Shown: piece after piece, positions 16,101 through 24,125 of the stretch
Numbering within the stretch: the stretch's first letter is position 1
Layout: every line of letters starts with the position of its first letter
From: Candidatus Anstonella stagnisolia
GTDB taxonomy: Archaea; Micrarchaeota; Micrarchaeia; Anstonellales; Anstonellaceae
Direction: 5' to 3'
DNA length: 64,000 nt
NCBI GenBank assembly: GCA_902384585.1
Contig: CABMCJ010000004.1
Span: 386,086 to 450,085, forward strand
Translations under genes and position numbers: made by a program
Notes under the pieces: model-generated
Told to the model about the DNA's origin: nothing
Database searches by the model: none
What the model saw: the letters and a program-made list of their open reading frames with translations, nothing else

Positions 16101-17938
16101 AAATAGAAAACGCAATGAAAGCCAATGTTGCTGAGTTTGGGGAAGAGATACTGAAAATTGGCATCGGCGGCGGAATTGATTCCGTGCTAAAGGGGCTGGT
16201 GAGAAGCGCACAGGGCGAACTGGTGATTCAGGAAGTTGAAGGCATGAAAAAAATGAAGGACAAGGTCTTGCCAAGCAACACCGCGATTGCAAATAGGCTT
16301 GGGATACCGGTAGATGTGCTGGGCTTGATTGCCAGTGACAATGATGATGCGTTCAGGGAACGGCTCGTGAAGGCGAAACGGGACGTGATATTCGCAATGA
16401 CGGATGCGCAGTTCATGAAATACAGGAAAGGCACGAATAATGTCCTGGATGAGCTGAAAGAAATTGCGGATGAGAGGTTTGAAGGGATAATTATTTCATG
16501 CATAAGGTCGTCTTCCGGGACACCTAACTGGCATGCGATGGCAGGCGCAATTTCAGAGCGGAATGGGACAAGGATTGGATCTGATGACTTGCACAGGCTT
16601 TGCGAAAGGAGGGGCTCAAAGCAGAAGATTATTGGGGAAATGCTCTTGAGGGTGCGCACAATGCCGGATGAAATGGTCTGGTCCTTAAAAGCCGAGTGTG
16701 ATGTTGAAGGCCTGAACGACGCTGTGCTGAAGAGGCGCAAGGAGGTTATGCTTGGGGAAATTGCACGGGCACAAAGGCCCCTTTCCCTGGATGGCTTCCT
16801 AAAGAGCAAGGGGCAGGTGCAGGAGCGCTTTACGAAATTTTTGGGCATTGGGGGGAACGCGCGGGAGCTTGCCGGGGAGGCAATCCGAAAAAGGAACATG
16901 GAACTTTTGCTTGATTTGGTGGGATGGGGGGTAAGCGACAGCAGGATTGCGGACGTTCTTGGCATTGGAAAACAGAATGCAAGCGTAGCAAGGAAAGCAG
17001 TCGGGATTTACAGGAGGGGCGAAGAGATGTGGGCAGGCGATGCGCGGCACAGGAGGATTGATGCGGGGGAAGTGTTTGCATGCATTGAACCAAAAAGGTT
17101 TTTCGCATACTGGAGGGCAAGGGCTGTGCTGGATTTTTTCCCTTTTACGCAATCCGCAATTTATGAGAATTCGAATTTTCCCTTCCTTAAAATTGCGGCA
17201 GGGGAAAAAAGCAACGGCATAAGGGTTTTGCAGAAGGCGGATGAAAACACGGCAGTTGTGTTCGTGCAGCCTAATTTCATTTGGGGCAGGGAAAGGGAAA
17301 TACTTGAAGCCATAAATGCGATGCCGGTTGGCGGGGCAGTAATAATCGATATCCCAAAGGCAATGGAAATTGACAGGGCGGCGCTTGCTGCGCTTGGAAG
17401 GGAGGGGTTTGCATTCCACCTGAGGAGGGTTGTGCAGCGCGTGGAGGGAGGGGAAACGTGGACGCAACACTTTGAGGAGACTGATTATTTCCTTGCGCTG
17501 TCAAAAACAAGGGATGCGAAACTTTGCGAACTGCCTCTTCCGTTAAAGGAGAAGAGGAATTGCGGCATAAGCTCTGCTTTGCCTGCACCGCAATTTGCAT
17601 GGGAGAGCATGGTTTCGAAATCCGACAAGGGAATAAAGCACGAATGGAAAAAGGGCACTGCAGGGCAGTGCACGGCTGAAGGGAACCGGAACATGCACGA
17701 AACTGCAGAAGAACGCAAGGAAGTGCTTGAGGTCATGGTGAAATGGCAAAAGGGGATGGGAGGGAACAGCATCGACACGGGCAGACTGCACAACGCAGCA
17801 GAAAAATACAAGGAAGCGGACGGGCTCATGGTAGATTGGAGGAAAATAATGAAGAGAGATGGCAGCCGCGCCAGCGACACAAATAGAAATGAAAAGGCAC
17901 CCTTGCAAGCGCAGTTAAAGAAATTGCAAATCGCATAG
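13130..17938 (+). CDS. Giant 1602-residue protein of tandem helix-turn-helix-like modules
   Basis: I do not recognise a named family. The protein has no signal peptide or membrane helix. Its first half shows a repeating pair of units with a period of about 150 residues. Unit A (about 34-70, 212-250, 366-404, 519-557) reads like TLETLDDFPTFKAIAEKS, a GI turn and then INALYGSD. Unit B (about 290-340, 440-492, 595-645) reads like ISALFESIGIDASASANYK followed by RNAE-Y. Both look like helix-turn-helix elements, and weaker copies continue (for example near 865 and 1065, and VSDSRIADVLGIGKQNASVA near 1270). Residues about 1300-1470 may hold a Rossmann-like domain (VFVQPNFIWGREREILEAIN, then GGAVIIDIP). 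The tail is charged. The TATA-like TTAAATAA at about 13101 fits a leaderless start. A role in binding nucleic acid along its length is inference. Confidence 0.6.
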   Translation: MGSEFIPRIFMHVSPIDDSLGGGKPDTYASELRRSLVRAIGKSQSIISLRRLAEFAHIPFPHVQDIYESPEGREAIDGAIGTMIARMDAPDFLDRAAAIVQICQQDYPDAMQHVDARLGREIDKLDDNFHYLSHGRERWLNQNVADAYYGRNPRIEEEIAAPAQVAPEIGKALKTKAAKQDEDGKHVQAPAMPEAMESEIGAGGRSGDNAKLLRETLSALETLEDFPTFKRIEKIIGIKAGKINALYGSDADAAVQIDAAAEGVLARLKQRPLERRELIVMCTPKPLVAKIDACVMEMLVAAASGTHGKIKISALFESIGIDASASANYKARNAENYDLFAAQIKGMDEGRAHASAAPENATDAQLLGKVVSTLETLDDFPTFKAIAEKSMVGIADIKRIYGSDIGAAQKIEHGVRDALGRIGEKPAAKKRNLSMGGTPEALAILINEGIKAAAVKAAQASEAKLNARDALREIGLDYSAISNFKSKNAEIYGEMEKEVEAAGVGKTSTLNGMLLDEDYAMKIIEAAKNCDRVPTTAAISDITGIEKSRARELYASERHGAGISGAISERIRDMPELQFLNGIGKVTHNEPDGIVAAADARLDLIFLRVVREERAKPNAGSVATALGISDNIVNGFRDRNPELFQSIAVRAEFGEVASASMKSIGDAELFEMMEEKTKGAKRKSEGEIDDEIYNMIASGVDGMPLADEAASARASVDAAALRRANAERVQAGLPTRQMSALLHAAEKAEAMREKSCSDAEYRRNLGKSLKGVLRSIESWDGTRPLLEHIEAQGTLKERLGRLRANEETEWEMERAVLQRVEGFAQEEFLAKYREIGENALPECKRRVLERLARIAVQTVKEMQECPTNALVAGKLGVEVGAIQELEADARFASSIAAARKEWVYGRSEDEVFRIRRFSKMPPEIRQHVNARIGMGIAGIIVKMAGKELATYSAIAANSAPEEGGERRMRDGKIVASVIGEVREGDLNTAKQIENAMKANVAEFGEEILKIGIGGGIDSVLKGLVRSAQGELVIQEVEGMKKMKDKVLPSNTAIANRLGIPVDVLGLIASDNDDAFRERLVKAKRDVIFAMTDAQFMKYRKGTNNVLDELKEIADERFEGIIISCIRSSSGTPNWHAMAGAISERNGTRIGSDDLHRLCERRGSKQKIIGEMLLRVRTMPDEMVWSLKAECDVEGLNDAVLKRRKEVMLGEIARAQRPLSLDGFLKSKGQVQERFTKFLGIGGNARELAGEAIRKRNMELLLDLVGWGVSDSRIADVLGIGKQNASVARKAVGIYRRGEEMWAGDARHRRIDAGEVFACIEPKRFFAYWRARAVLDFFPFTQSAIYENSNFPFLKIAAGEKSNGIRVLQKADENTAVVFVQPNFIWGREREILEAINAMPVGGAVIIDIPKAMEIDRAALAALGREGFAFHLRRVVQRVEGGETWTQHFEETDYFLALSKTRDAKLCELPLPLKEKRNCGISSALPAPQFAWESMVSKSDKGIKHEWKKGTAGQCTAEGNRNMHETAEERKEVLEVMVKWQKGMGGNSIDTGRLHNAAEKYKEADGLMVDWRKIMKRDGSRASDTNRNEKAPLQAQLKKLQIA

Positions 17939-17990
17939 GCAAACAGCGCAGCTTTAATATCTTTTTCAAATAAGCAACTTGAGTGGGAGA

Positions 17991-18530
17991 ATGATAGACA
18001 AGAGCACAATTAGGAAACTTCTTCTTATGCAGATAAGGGACAATGGGATTAGCGGCAAGGATTTTGCAAAGCTGCTTCTTGGGGAAAAGACAATGCTTGT
18101 GCGAAAGGGAAAAAGGTATTTCCTTGAGCCGAAATTCAGAAACCAGATGAAAGTGGTGCTTACTGGGGGAGTTTTCGATATTTTGCATATAGGGCATTTG
18201 CGCACTTTGGAAGAGGCGAAAAAATACGGGGATGTTCTCGTAGTTGTGGTTGCATCGGACAAGACCGCGATGCGGGAGAAGAGGAAACCCATGAACAATG
18301 CAAAATCAAGGCTGGAAATGATAAGGGCGCTCTCGTGCGTGGATTATGCGCTCATAGGGGTTGCGAAAAAAGAGAAGATGGTGAAGAGGGTAGGCGCGGA
18401 CGTTATTGTGTTCGGGTATGACCAGAGGGTTTTCCTGAATGAGAGGGACTACAAGGTTGTGAAGCTCAAGAAAAAGTTCGGCGGGCTTTCAGCAAAGACA
18501 ACGAAGATAATAATAAAGATGGGGATTTAG
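17991..18530 (+). CDS. Cytidylyltransferase-fold nucleotidyltransferase (FAD synthetase-like)
   Basis: A 179-residue protein. After a 50-residue N-terminal extension comes the nucleotidyltransferase core: VVLTGGVFDILHIGHLRTLE with the HIGH motif at 66-69, then MREKRKPMNNAKSRLEMIRA, and near the end GGLSAKTTKII in place of the ISTT-type lysine/threonine motif. The closest known groups are archaeal RibL FAD synthetase and glycerol-3-phosphate cytidylyltransferase. RibL normally lacks the N-terminal extension, so the substrate is uncertain. The ATG at 17991 follows GAGTGGGAG; an in-frame TTG at 17979 is less likely. A TATA-like CTTTAATATC lies near 17951. Confidence 0.8.
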   Translation: MIDKSTIRKLLLMQIRDNGISGKDFAKLLLGEKTMLVRKGKRYFLEPKFRNQMKVVLTGGVFDILHIGHLRTLEEAKKYGDVLVVVVASDKTAMREKRKPMNNAKSRLEMIRALSCVDYALIGVAKKEKMVKRVGADVIVFGYDQRVFLNERDYKVVKLKKKFGGLSAKTTKIIIKMGI

Positions 18531-18542
18531 GGAACGCGCTTC

Positions 18543-18926
18543 TTATCCTATTTCTTCCAGGTTCTTTCCCATCCTCCATGCGTTCTCCAAGGAAATTGAG
18601 TAGCTTTTTTCGTTCTTGGAGAAAAGCGAAAGGTGCAGGAATTTCCAGCCTTGGCGGTTTACCTTCCATGCGATTAGGGGCGTGATGCCCGTAATTTCCT
18701 CCCATTTTTGCAAATTCTCAAATTGGTCCTTGCTTATTGCGAGGTTGAGCGTCTCGTGCGCCTTGCTCTCTATTGCGTACTGGATGCCCCTCTTGAAGAT
18801 AAGGAGGTCTGGGGAAAGGGAATTCACTCCGCTTCCTGCTGCGCGTATCACGCAAAAGCCCAGTGAGGAGAAATGCTGCACAAGCTCCCTCTCTGCGCGC
18901 GCGCCTTTTCCGTATAAACCTGCCAT
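18543..18926 (-). CDS. hjc: Archaeal Holliday junction resolvase Hjc
   Basis: A 127-residue protein with the restriction-endonuclease-like fold. Glu12 (ARAERELVQHF), Asp40 (LSPDLLIF), and Glu53-X-Lys55 (YAIESKAH) form the metal site. The conserved loop VIRAAGSGVNS follows the second strand. It cuts four-way DNA junctions as a dimer at the end of recombination. No ribosome site is seen; a TATA-like TTTTTAAATG about 27 bases upstream suggests leaderless translation. It is convergent with the cytidylyltransferase gene, 12 bases apart. Confidence 0.93.
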   Translation of the reverse strand: MAGLYGKGARAERELVQHFSSLGFCVIRAAGSGVNSLSPDLLIFKRGIQYAIESKAHETLNLAISKDQFENLQKWEEITGITPLIAWKVNRQGWKFLHLSLFSKNEKSYSISLENAWRMGKNLEEIG

Positions 18927-18986
18927 AGGGGGAATTGCATGAATTCATTTAAAAATTTTGAGTAAGTAGAAGGTCTGGTGGGTATT

Positions 18987-19559
18987 ATGAAAAAATTCAT
19001 TGACAATTTGTTTTCAAAGAAACTCAACATAAAGGTTGGGGAATGCATGACTGTCGGGGTGTTCACGCTTGAGGGTAGCAAGAGCGTGGTGGATGCCGCG
19101 AAACTTCTTCGCAAAACGCAGGTGGGCTGCGTAATTGTAACGAAGAACAAGAAGGCGGTCGGGATACTCACCGAGAGGGACATCACGTACAAGGTAGTTG
19201 CGAACGGGAAGAATCCGCTTAAAACACCCCTTTCTTCTATTATGTCAAAGCCCCTTAGGGTGATAAAGGCAAGCGAATCCGTTGAGAACGCCGCAATGGC
19301 AATAAAGGAGAACAAGATAAAGAGGCTGCCTGTTGTGGATGCCAAAGGGAGCCTTGTGGGGATAGTCACTGAGGGAGACCTCTTGCGCGTATACCCTGGA
19401 ATTGTGGATGTTATGGCTGAAAACCAGCTTGTTGGAAGCGCGGAGGAAGGATTGACAGTTACAGGAGTGTGCGATGTGTGCGGTGCTCCATCCGAAGATT
19501 TAAAGAAAGTCGGAAGGAAGCTCGTGTGCGAAGAATGCAGGGAAGAGGATGAGGTATAA
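18987..19559 (+). CDS. CBS-domain pair protein with C-terminal zinc ribbon
   Basis: A 190-residue protein. Two CBS motifs span about 18-75 and 80-140 (SVVDAAKLLRKTQVGCVIVT, then GILTERDI; SVENAAMAIKENKIKRLPVV, then GIVTEGDLLR). They form a Bateman module that binds adenosine nucleotides. The tail has a zinc ribbon, Cys162-X2-Cys165 and Cys181-X2-Cys184. In archaea such CBS-zinc proteins are common and are thought to be energy-state sensors that dock on other proteins; the partner here is not identifiable. The ATG at 18987 follows TGGTGGG; an in-frame GTG at 18978 overlaps that site. Confidence 0.88.
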   Translation: MKKFIDNLFSKKLNIKVGECMTVGVFTLEGSKSVVDAAKLLRKTQVGCVIVTKNKKAVGILTERDITYKVVANGKNPLKTPLSSIMSKPLRVIKASESVENAAMAIKENKIKRLPVVDAKGSLVGIVTEGDLLRVYPGIVDVMAENQLVGSAEEGLTVTGVCDVCGAPSEDLKKVGRKLVCEECREEDEV

Positions 19560-19620
19560 TTAGACAGTAAGCGATGGAAGAAGGACAGGTTTATAAAGGA
19601 GGAAAGGCAGAATAAATACG

Positions 19621-19730
19621 CTGTGCGAGGATGGCAGCAGGAATTACCAAATGACTGTCTTCGTCAACATCGCACCGCACACATTAACCCTTTTGCTCGC
19701 TCCAGATTGGAACGCTCGCAAAAGCGTTAA
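19621..19730 (+). ncRNA. Candidate structured RNA with its own TATA box
   Basis: The 207-base gap between the CBS gene and the DUF167 gene has TTTATAAA at 19590-19597, which predicts a transcript start near 19620-19622. There the sequence folds into a stem TGTGCG/CGCACA (19622-19627 with 19676-19681), then GATG/CATC, then an apical TGAC/GTCA. A second hairpin of 13 bp with one mismatch follows (TTAACCCTTTTGC with GCAAAAGCGTTAA, 19684-19730). No long frame crosses it. It could be a guide RNA or other small RNA; I could not identify C/D or clear H/ACA boxes. The class is unknown. Confidence 0.4.
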
Positions 19731-19778
19731 CGGAAAATTAGAACAAACAGAAAGATGTAACAATCATTGATTGGTTTC

Positions 19779-20030
19779 ATGCAAGAGCTTCACGTTCATG
19801 TTGTATGCAAGTCAAGCAGGCCAAGAATAGAGAGGACTGCGGACGGCATTAAAGTCTGGCTGCAAAGCGCGCCTGAGAAAGGAAAGGCGAATAAAGAGCT
19901 CATTGAGAGGCTTTCGGATGCGCTTGGCTGCGACGTGCTGCTTTTGTCGGGTTCCAAATCAAGGGAGAAAACAGTAGGCGTGCAATGCACGCAAAACGAG
20001 CTGGAAGAGAAACTCTCCAGCGTAAAATAA
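19779..20030 (+). CDS. DUF167 (YggU) family protein
   Basis: An 83-residue protein of the small alpha/beta DUF167 family. It has the signature IKVWLQSAPEKGKANKELIE and later VLLLSGSKSREKTV. The family is widespread in all domains, and its biochemical role is unsettled. The ATG at 19779 is chosen; an in-frame TTG at 19767 is possible. It lies between the two structured non-coding stretches, just upstream of dnaG. Confidence 0.9.
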   Translation: MQELHVHVVCKSSRPRIERTADGIKVWLQSAPEKGKANKELIERLSDALGCDVLLLSGSKSREKTVGVQCTQNELEEKLSSVK

Positions 20031-20053
20031 ACGGAAATTCACAAGGAAAAAGC

Positions 20054-20180
20054 CGGGCTTATGCCCCTAACGTTCATCAGGTAATTGCCTTTGCGAAACA
20101 TTCGCAAATGGCTGCGGCTAAAGTGCCTTCAGGCACAAAGTGCCGCTAGCTCGCGCAGTTGCCAAAATGTCTGCTTTTTT
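20054..20180 (+). ncRNA. Structured leader or attenuator before dnaG
   Basis: A TATA-like TAAAATAAA at 20023-20031 predicts a transcript from about 20054. Three hairpins follow: GGGC-TTAT-GCCC (20055-20066), TTTGCGAA-ACA-TTCGCAAA (20090-20108), and GCGGC/GCCGC enclosing GTGCC-TTCA-GGCAC (20114-20146). A T6 tract follows at 20175-20180, ahead of the dnaG ribosome site. The layout resembles an attenuator, or a separate small RNA ending at the T tract. No known riboswitch class was recognised. Confidence 0.4.
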
Positions 20181-20213
20181 CTTAAGGGTTTCCCAAAAAT
20201 ACAAGGTGAAAAA

Positions 20214-21638
20214 ATGGGAAAGACATACATCGACACGGTAAAGTATCTCGTGTACGCAAACGTTGAAATCGTCGGGCTTGTGGAAAAGCCGGACGTTGTA
20301 GGCGCAATTTTCGGACAAACCGAAGGCTTGCTTGGGGACGACATGGACCTTCGCGACCTGCAGAAAAACGGCAGGATTGGAAGGATAGAAGTTGACCTTA
20401 ATCCGCGCGGGGGAAGGAGCATTGGGAAAATAAAGCTCCCCTCCTCGCTTGACATGGTGGAGACGTGCATTCTTGCGGCTGCGCTTGAAACAGTGGACCG
20501 CGTAGGGCCCTGTGAGGCACGCATTGGGGTAGAGAAAATAGAGGACACGCGCAACAGCAAGCGCAAAGTGCTCGTGGACAGGGCGAAAAACCTGCTCAAA
20601 TCCCTTCTCACTACGGAAATACCTGAGAGCAAGGAAATCTCGGAAATGGTGCGCGCAGAAGTCAAAATATCGGAGATTGCGGAGTTCGGGCCTGAGAAAT
20701 TGCCATGCGGACCCGGGATAGACAAGCTGGATGCAATTATAATAGTGGAAGGCCGCGCAGACGTGATAAACCTGCTTAAGAATGACATAAACAACGTCAT
20801 TGGGGTGGGAGGCGCAACTGTGCCCGCATCCATTGTGAAACTCTGCCGTGAGAAAGAGGTAACGCTCTTCCTTGACGGGGACAGGGGCGGCGACATCATA
20901 CTTGCCCAGCTTGCAAATGCGGCTGAGATTGAGTTTGTTGCACGCGCACCTTCAGGAAAGGAAGTTGAGGAGCTCACGCGCAAGGAACTCATAAAGTGCC
21001 TGCGCTCAAAAGTCCCATACGAGCAAAGCAACGGGATTGGGAGGCAGGAGAAAAAGTATGAGGAAGAGAAGCCTGCATATAGGCAGGAAGAGAGGCACGC
21101 TCCATCCTTCTCCGGGCGCGAAGAGCGCAGGTATGAGAGCCGCAGCAGGGACCGCGGGCGCGGAAGGTATGATGACCGCAGAAGGGATGAGGGCGAGAGA
21201 TTGCCTACAGTCCCGCTTCCTCCGATGTCTGCTGCACCTGCACTAACTCCGTTTGGGGAGCAATCTCCGGCGGTTGCGCCTAGCGCAGTTGCGCCAGTTC
21301 AGGCTGCGCCGGTTGCACATGTAGAGGCTGCACCCGCAAGGGCTGCCGCACCTGCAGAAGTCCCGCCTGAGCTTCTTGCATCACTTGGGGAGCTTGAAAA
21401 CACCCTTAAGGCACGCATTTATGGAAAAGACATGGGCATGCTAAGAGAAGTTGCAGTGCGCGACATGATACGCTCGCTTGGGGAGGAAAACTCAGTTGGG
21501 GCAATCGTGTTTGACGGCATAATAACGCAGAGGCTTGCAGACCTTGCTGAGCAGAAGGGAGCATCCGTGCTTGTAGGCGTGAGGATGGGCAATGTATTCC
21601 GCAAGCCCACCGGCACGCTTGTGTACACAAAGGCTTAA
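20214..21638 (+). CDS. dnaG: Archaeal DnaG (TOPRIM primase-like, exosome-associated)
   Basis: A 474-residue protein. The N-terminal region GKTYIDTVKYLVYANVEIVG and the GLLGDDMDLRDLQKNGRIGR block are diagnostic for archaeal DnaG. The TOPRIM domain has the catalytic Glu in AIIIVEGRADVINLL and the acidic pair in VTLFLDGDRGGD. A charged and then Ala/Pro-rich linker (about 270-390) leads to a C-terminal domain ending MGNVFRKPTGTLVYTKA. In archaea DnaG is a subunit of the RNA exosome and has primase activity in vitro. The ATG at 20214 follows AAGGTGA; the open frame upstream overlaps the structured leader and is not coding. Confidence 0.95.
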   Translation: MGKTYIDTVKYLVYANVEIVGLVEKPDVVGAIFGQTEGLLGDDMDLRDLQKNGRIGRIEVDLNPRGGRSIGKIKLPSSLDMVETCILAAALETVDRVGPCEARIGVEKIEDTRNSKRKVLVDRAKNLLKSLLTTEIPESKEISEMVRAEVKISEIAEFGPEKLPCGPGIDKLDAIIIVEGRADVINLLKNDINNVIGVGGATVPASIVKLCREKEVTLFLDGDRGGDIILAQLANAAEIEFVARAPSGKEVEELTRKELIKCLRSKVPYEQSNGIGRQEKKYEEEKPAYRQEERHAPSFSGREERRYESRSRDRGRGRYDDRRRDEGERLPTVPLPPMSAAPALTPFGEQSPAVAPSAVAPVQAAPVAHVEAAPARAAAPAEVPPELLASLGELENTLKARIYGKDMGMLREVAVRDMIRSLGEENSVGAIVFDGIITQRLADLAEQKGASVLVGVRMGNVFRKPTGTLVYTKA

Positions 21639-21690
21639 GCAAGCACTTTCTTTTTTCTTTATTTTTTTCAATAGTGTGTGAGGTCCATCC

Positions 21691-22707
21691 ATGCAAATCA
21701 AAAAATGGCATGTGGGAATGGCTGCAACAGGGGCAGCCTTTTTGCTGCTTGGGCATTTTGGCGCGAAGAACGTGCACAGCAGGGCGATTATGGAGAACGA
21801 CGGAGTACGTGCAATTGGGAATAGTTTTAGGGCAAGAACATATACGGAAAAAGAATTGGAATATGAAAGGGCGAGAACGCGCGCAATTGGAATTCCGTTG
21901 CATGAAAACATAATTGGAATTCGAACTAATCCTGCAGAAACAACGCGCAAAAATGCCGGAACCGTCCCGCTTGTTGGGGTGGATTTGCTTAAGGCAGCCA
22001 TGGACATCATGAAAACCGTCCCCATGTCGGGCATGGAAGGCAGGACTTGGTTTGATTTCTACCGCTCAAATGTGGATGTGATGGATATAGATACGTCGGC
22101 AGAGAATGCCCCGATTGCAGCTTCAGGAGAGAATCTTAGGATTGCAATCAGCGAAAAATCGTTGCGCGAGTATTACAATCTCCCAAACGATGAACGGATT
22201 GCGCGCGCTGCTTCTGTTTTGATTCATGAGGCAGGCCACAATTACATCAAGAGGATAGGGTTTGGCGCGCAAAAGCAAGGAAACGCCAGATTCAGGCTTG
22301 CCGCAACGCGTATGGCGAAGGCATTTGGGCTGGATATGGATGAGTGGACGGTAGGATATTTTGCAGTGAATGAAAATACCATAATCCAGGAGCGCTCTGC
22401 AAATTCTTTTTCGATGGGATTTCTTCAGGATTTGAAAAAAGCAGGCTGGAAGGGTGACATTGAGCCTGTGCTGCGATTAAACGACCGAGAGACTGCGCGC
22501 TATGCGCGCATGGACAGGGAACTTAAGCGGCATGTGTATTCTTATTTGGCAAAATATGCCGGAGTTGCTGTGGAAATTTCAACCGCGCTTATGGTGGGGG
22601 CTGCGAATGCTGGGAAAAAGGCAACACGTGCTGCCTTGGAGCCCGCAGCGAATGCTACCGCTGATTTTGTGAGGAAAAAGAACAAAAAGAAAAGGTATGG
22701 GAAGTAG
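21691..22707 (+). CDS. Membrane-anchored putative zinc metalloprotease (HExxH)
   Basis: A 338-residue protein with no recognised family. An N-terminal membrane anchor (about 7-22) is followed by a long outer region. Residues 174-185 read ASVLIHEAGHNY, a classical HExxH zinc motif at 179-183 within a helix. The downstream QERSANSF around Glu234 could give the third ligand, as in gluzincins (NExxxA/ExxxS-type). A second hydrophobic, Ala-rich stretch (about 313-330) and a strongly basic tail end the protein. Its stop is one base from the convergent argG stop. It was probably made as a surface-anchored or inner-leaflet peptidase; topology is uncertain. Confidence 0.65.
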   Translation: MQIKKWHVGMAATGAAFLLLGHFGAKNVHSRAIMENDGVRAIGNSFRARTYTEKELEYERARTRAIGIPLHENIIGIRTNPAETTRKNAGTVPLVGVDLLKAAMDIMKTVPMSGMEGRTWFDFYRSNVDVMDIDTSAENAPIAASGENLRIAISEKSLREYYNLPNDERIARAASVLIHEAGHNYIKRIGFGAQKQGNARFRLAATRMAKAFGLDMDEWTVGYFAVNENTIIQERSANSFSMGFLQDLKKAGWKGDIEPVLRLNDRETARYARMDRELKRHVYSYLAKYAGVAVEISTALMVGAANAGKKATRAALEPAANATADFVRKKNKKKRYGK

Positions 22708-22708
22708 G

Positions 22709-23953
22709 TTACTGCTTCCCGTTCTTTGCGCGCTTGTCCAAGATTGCGCGGTGCGCCATAAGGCGGATCGAGTTTATTCTTATGAAGCCCTTGGAATCCT
22801 TTTGGTCGAATCCGCCTGCTATGTGCATTGAGCCAAGCTCCTTGTCGTACAGGGATGTGTGGGACTCTCTTGCTCTTGTGAATACATTCCCCTTGAAGAG
22901 CTCCAAGGTCACCTTGCCGTCTATGAACTCCTGGCTCTTGTTAAAGGCTGCTGTGAGGAAATCCATTTCAGGGGAAAACCAGAAGCCGTAGTATATTATC
23001 TCGGCGTATCTTGGAGAAAGCATGTCCCTAAGGCGCATTACTTCCCTGTCCATTGCAATGGACTCGATGTCCTTGTGCGCAACGTGCAGAATTGTGCCTC
23101 CAGGGGTTTCGTACAAGCCCCTTGATTTTATGCCCACGAAGCGGTTTTCCACCATGTCCATTCTTCCCACTCCGTTTGCGCCGCCCACTTCGTTCAGGTA
23201 GAGGAAGAGTTCCAAAGGCTCTTCTTTTGTTACGCCCGTGTTCTTGTTCGTTACTTTTATCGGGGTGCCGTCCTTGAAGTATATTTCAAGCCACGTGCTT
23301 TCGTTTGGGGCGTTCTTGGGGGAAACGGTCCTGGAATAGACTGAGTCCTCTGGGACCAAGCCTGGGTCTTCCAGGATGCCTGCCTCGTGCGAAATGTGCA
23401 TGAGGTTTTCGTCCTCTGAGTAAGGTTTCTTTTTTGTAGCACTAACAGGGATGCCGTGCTTCTTTGCGTATGCAATCATGTCATCCCTGCCCTTGAACTG
23501 GGAAAGGAACTCCTCGTCTTTCCAGGGTGCGAATATTTTTATGTTTGGGTTTAGTGCGAGGTAAGTCATTTCAAATCTGCACTGGTCGTTCCCTTTTCCT
23601 GTTGAGCCGTGCGAAACGTATTGTGCGCCCTCTTCTTTCGCAACCTCTATCTGGTGCTTTGCGATTAGCGGGCGTGCAAGTGCGGTCCCCAAAAGGTATC
23701 TGCCCTCGTAAATCGCATTTGCGCGTATTGCAGGGAAAATATAGTCTGTAACGAACTCTTTCTTGAGGTCTTTGAGAACGAATTTTGATGCGCCTGTGTT
23801 GAGTGCTTTTTGCTTTACAGCCTCAAAATCCTCCTTTTGCCCCACGTCCGAAGTGTATGCGATTACCTCGTAGCCCTTTTCAACAAGCCACTTGAGTATC
23901 ACGGAGGTATCAAGGCCCCCGCTGTAAGCTAACACAACTTTCTCTTTTGCCAT
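22709..23953 (-). CDS. argG: Argininosuccinate synthase
   Basis: A 414-residue protein of standard length that joins citrulline and aspartate using ATP. The N-terminal P-loop is [17 protein letters not shown]. Downstream are [36 protein letters not shown] and [19 protein letters not shown], all family signatures. It starts at 23953 behind AGGGGTGA. No argH, argF or carbamoyl-phosphate synthetase gene is near, so the pathway context is missing within this window; an agmatinase gene lies at 37.5 kb. Confidence 0.97.
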   Translation of the reverse strand: MAKEKVVLAYSGGLDTSVILKWLVEKGYEVIAYTSDVGQKEDFEAVKQKALNTGASKFVLKDLKKEFVTDYIFPAIRANAIYEGRYLLGTALARPLIAKHQIEVAKEEGAQYVSHGSTGKGNDQCRFEMTYLALNPNIKIFAPWKDEEFLSQFKGRDDMIAYAKKHGIPVSATKKKPYSEDENLMHISHEAGILEDPGLVPEDSVYSRTVSPKNAPNESTWLEIYFKDGTPIKVTNKNTGVTKEEPLELFLYLNEVGGANGVGRMDMVENRFVGIKSRGLYETPGGTILHVAHKDIESIAMDREVMRLRDMLSPRYAEIIYYGFWFSPEMDFLTAAFNKSQEFIDGKVTLELFKGNVFTRARESHTSLYDKELGSMHIAGGFDQKDSKGFIRINSIRLMAHRAILDKRAKNGKQ

Positions 23954-24125
23954 AGTTTCACCCCTAGGAATGTGGAGTTTATTGTTATGGAATCAAGTAT
24001 ATAAAGAGTTCGATTTAAGTGTTACAGAAAAGAGTAGAGATGTTACAGATGGAACAGATGGGAAAACCTTAAAGTGCCTCATCAATGAATATAAATATTG
24101 GCAGCGCTATATTCCATGCTACTTT

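Noticed and set aside
13274-17470. Several long minus-strand frames beneath the giant protein
   Set aside because: They break up into many overlapping pieces with low-complexity products, whereas the plus-strand frame is continuous for 1602 codons with internal repeats.
19621-19730. Assignment of the structured RNA as an H/ACA or C/D guide
   Set aside because: No RTGATGA/CTGA box pair and no ACA at the right spacing after the stem were found.
20129-21031. 300-codon open frame antisense to dnaG
   Set aside because: Shadow frame; DnaG on the plus strand has all its motifs.
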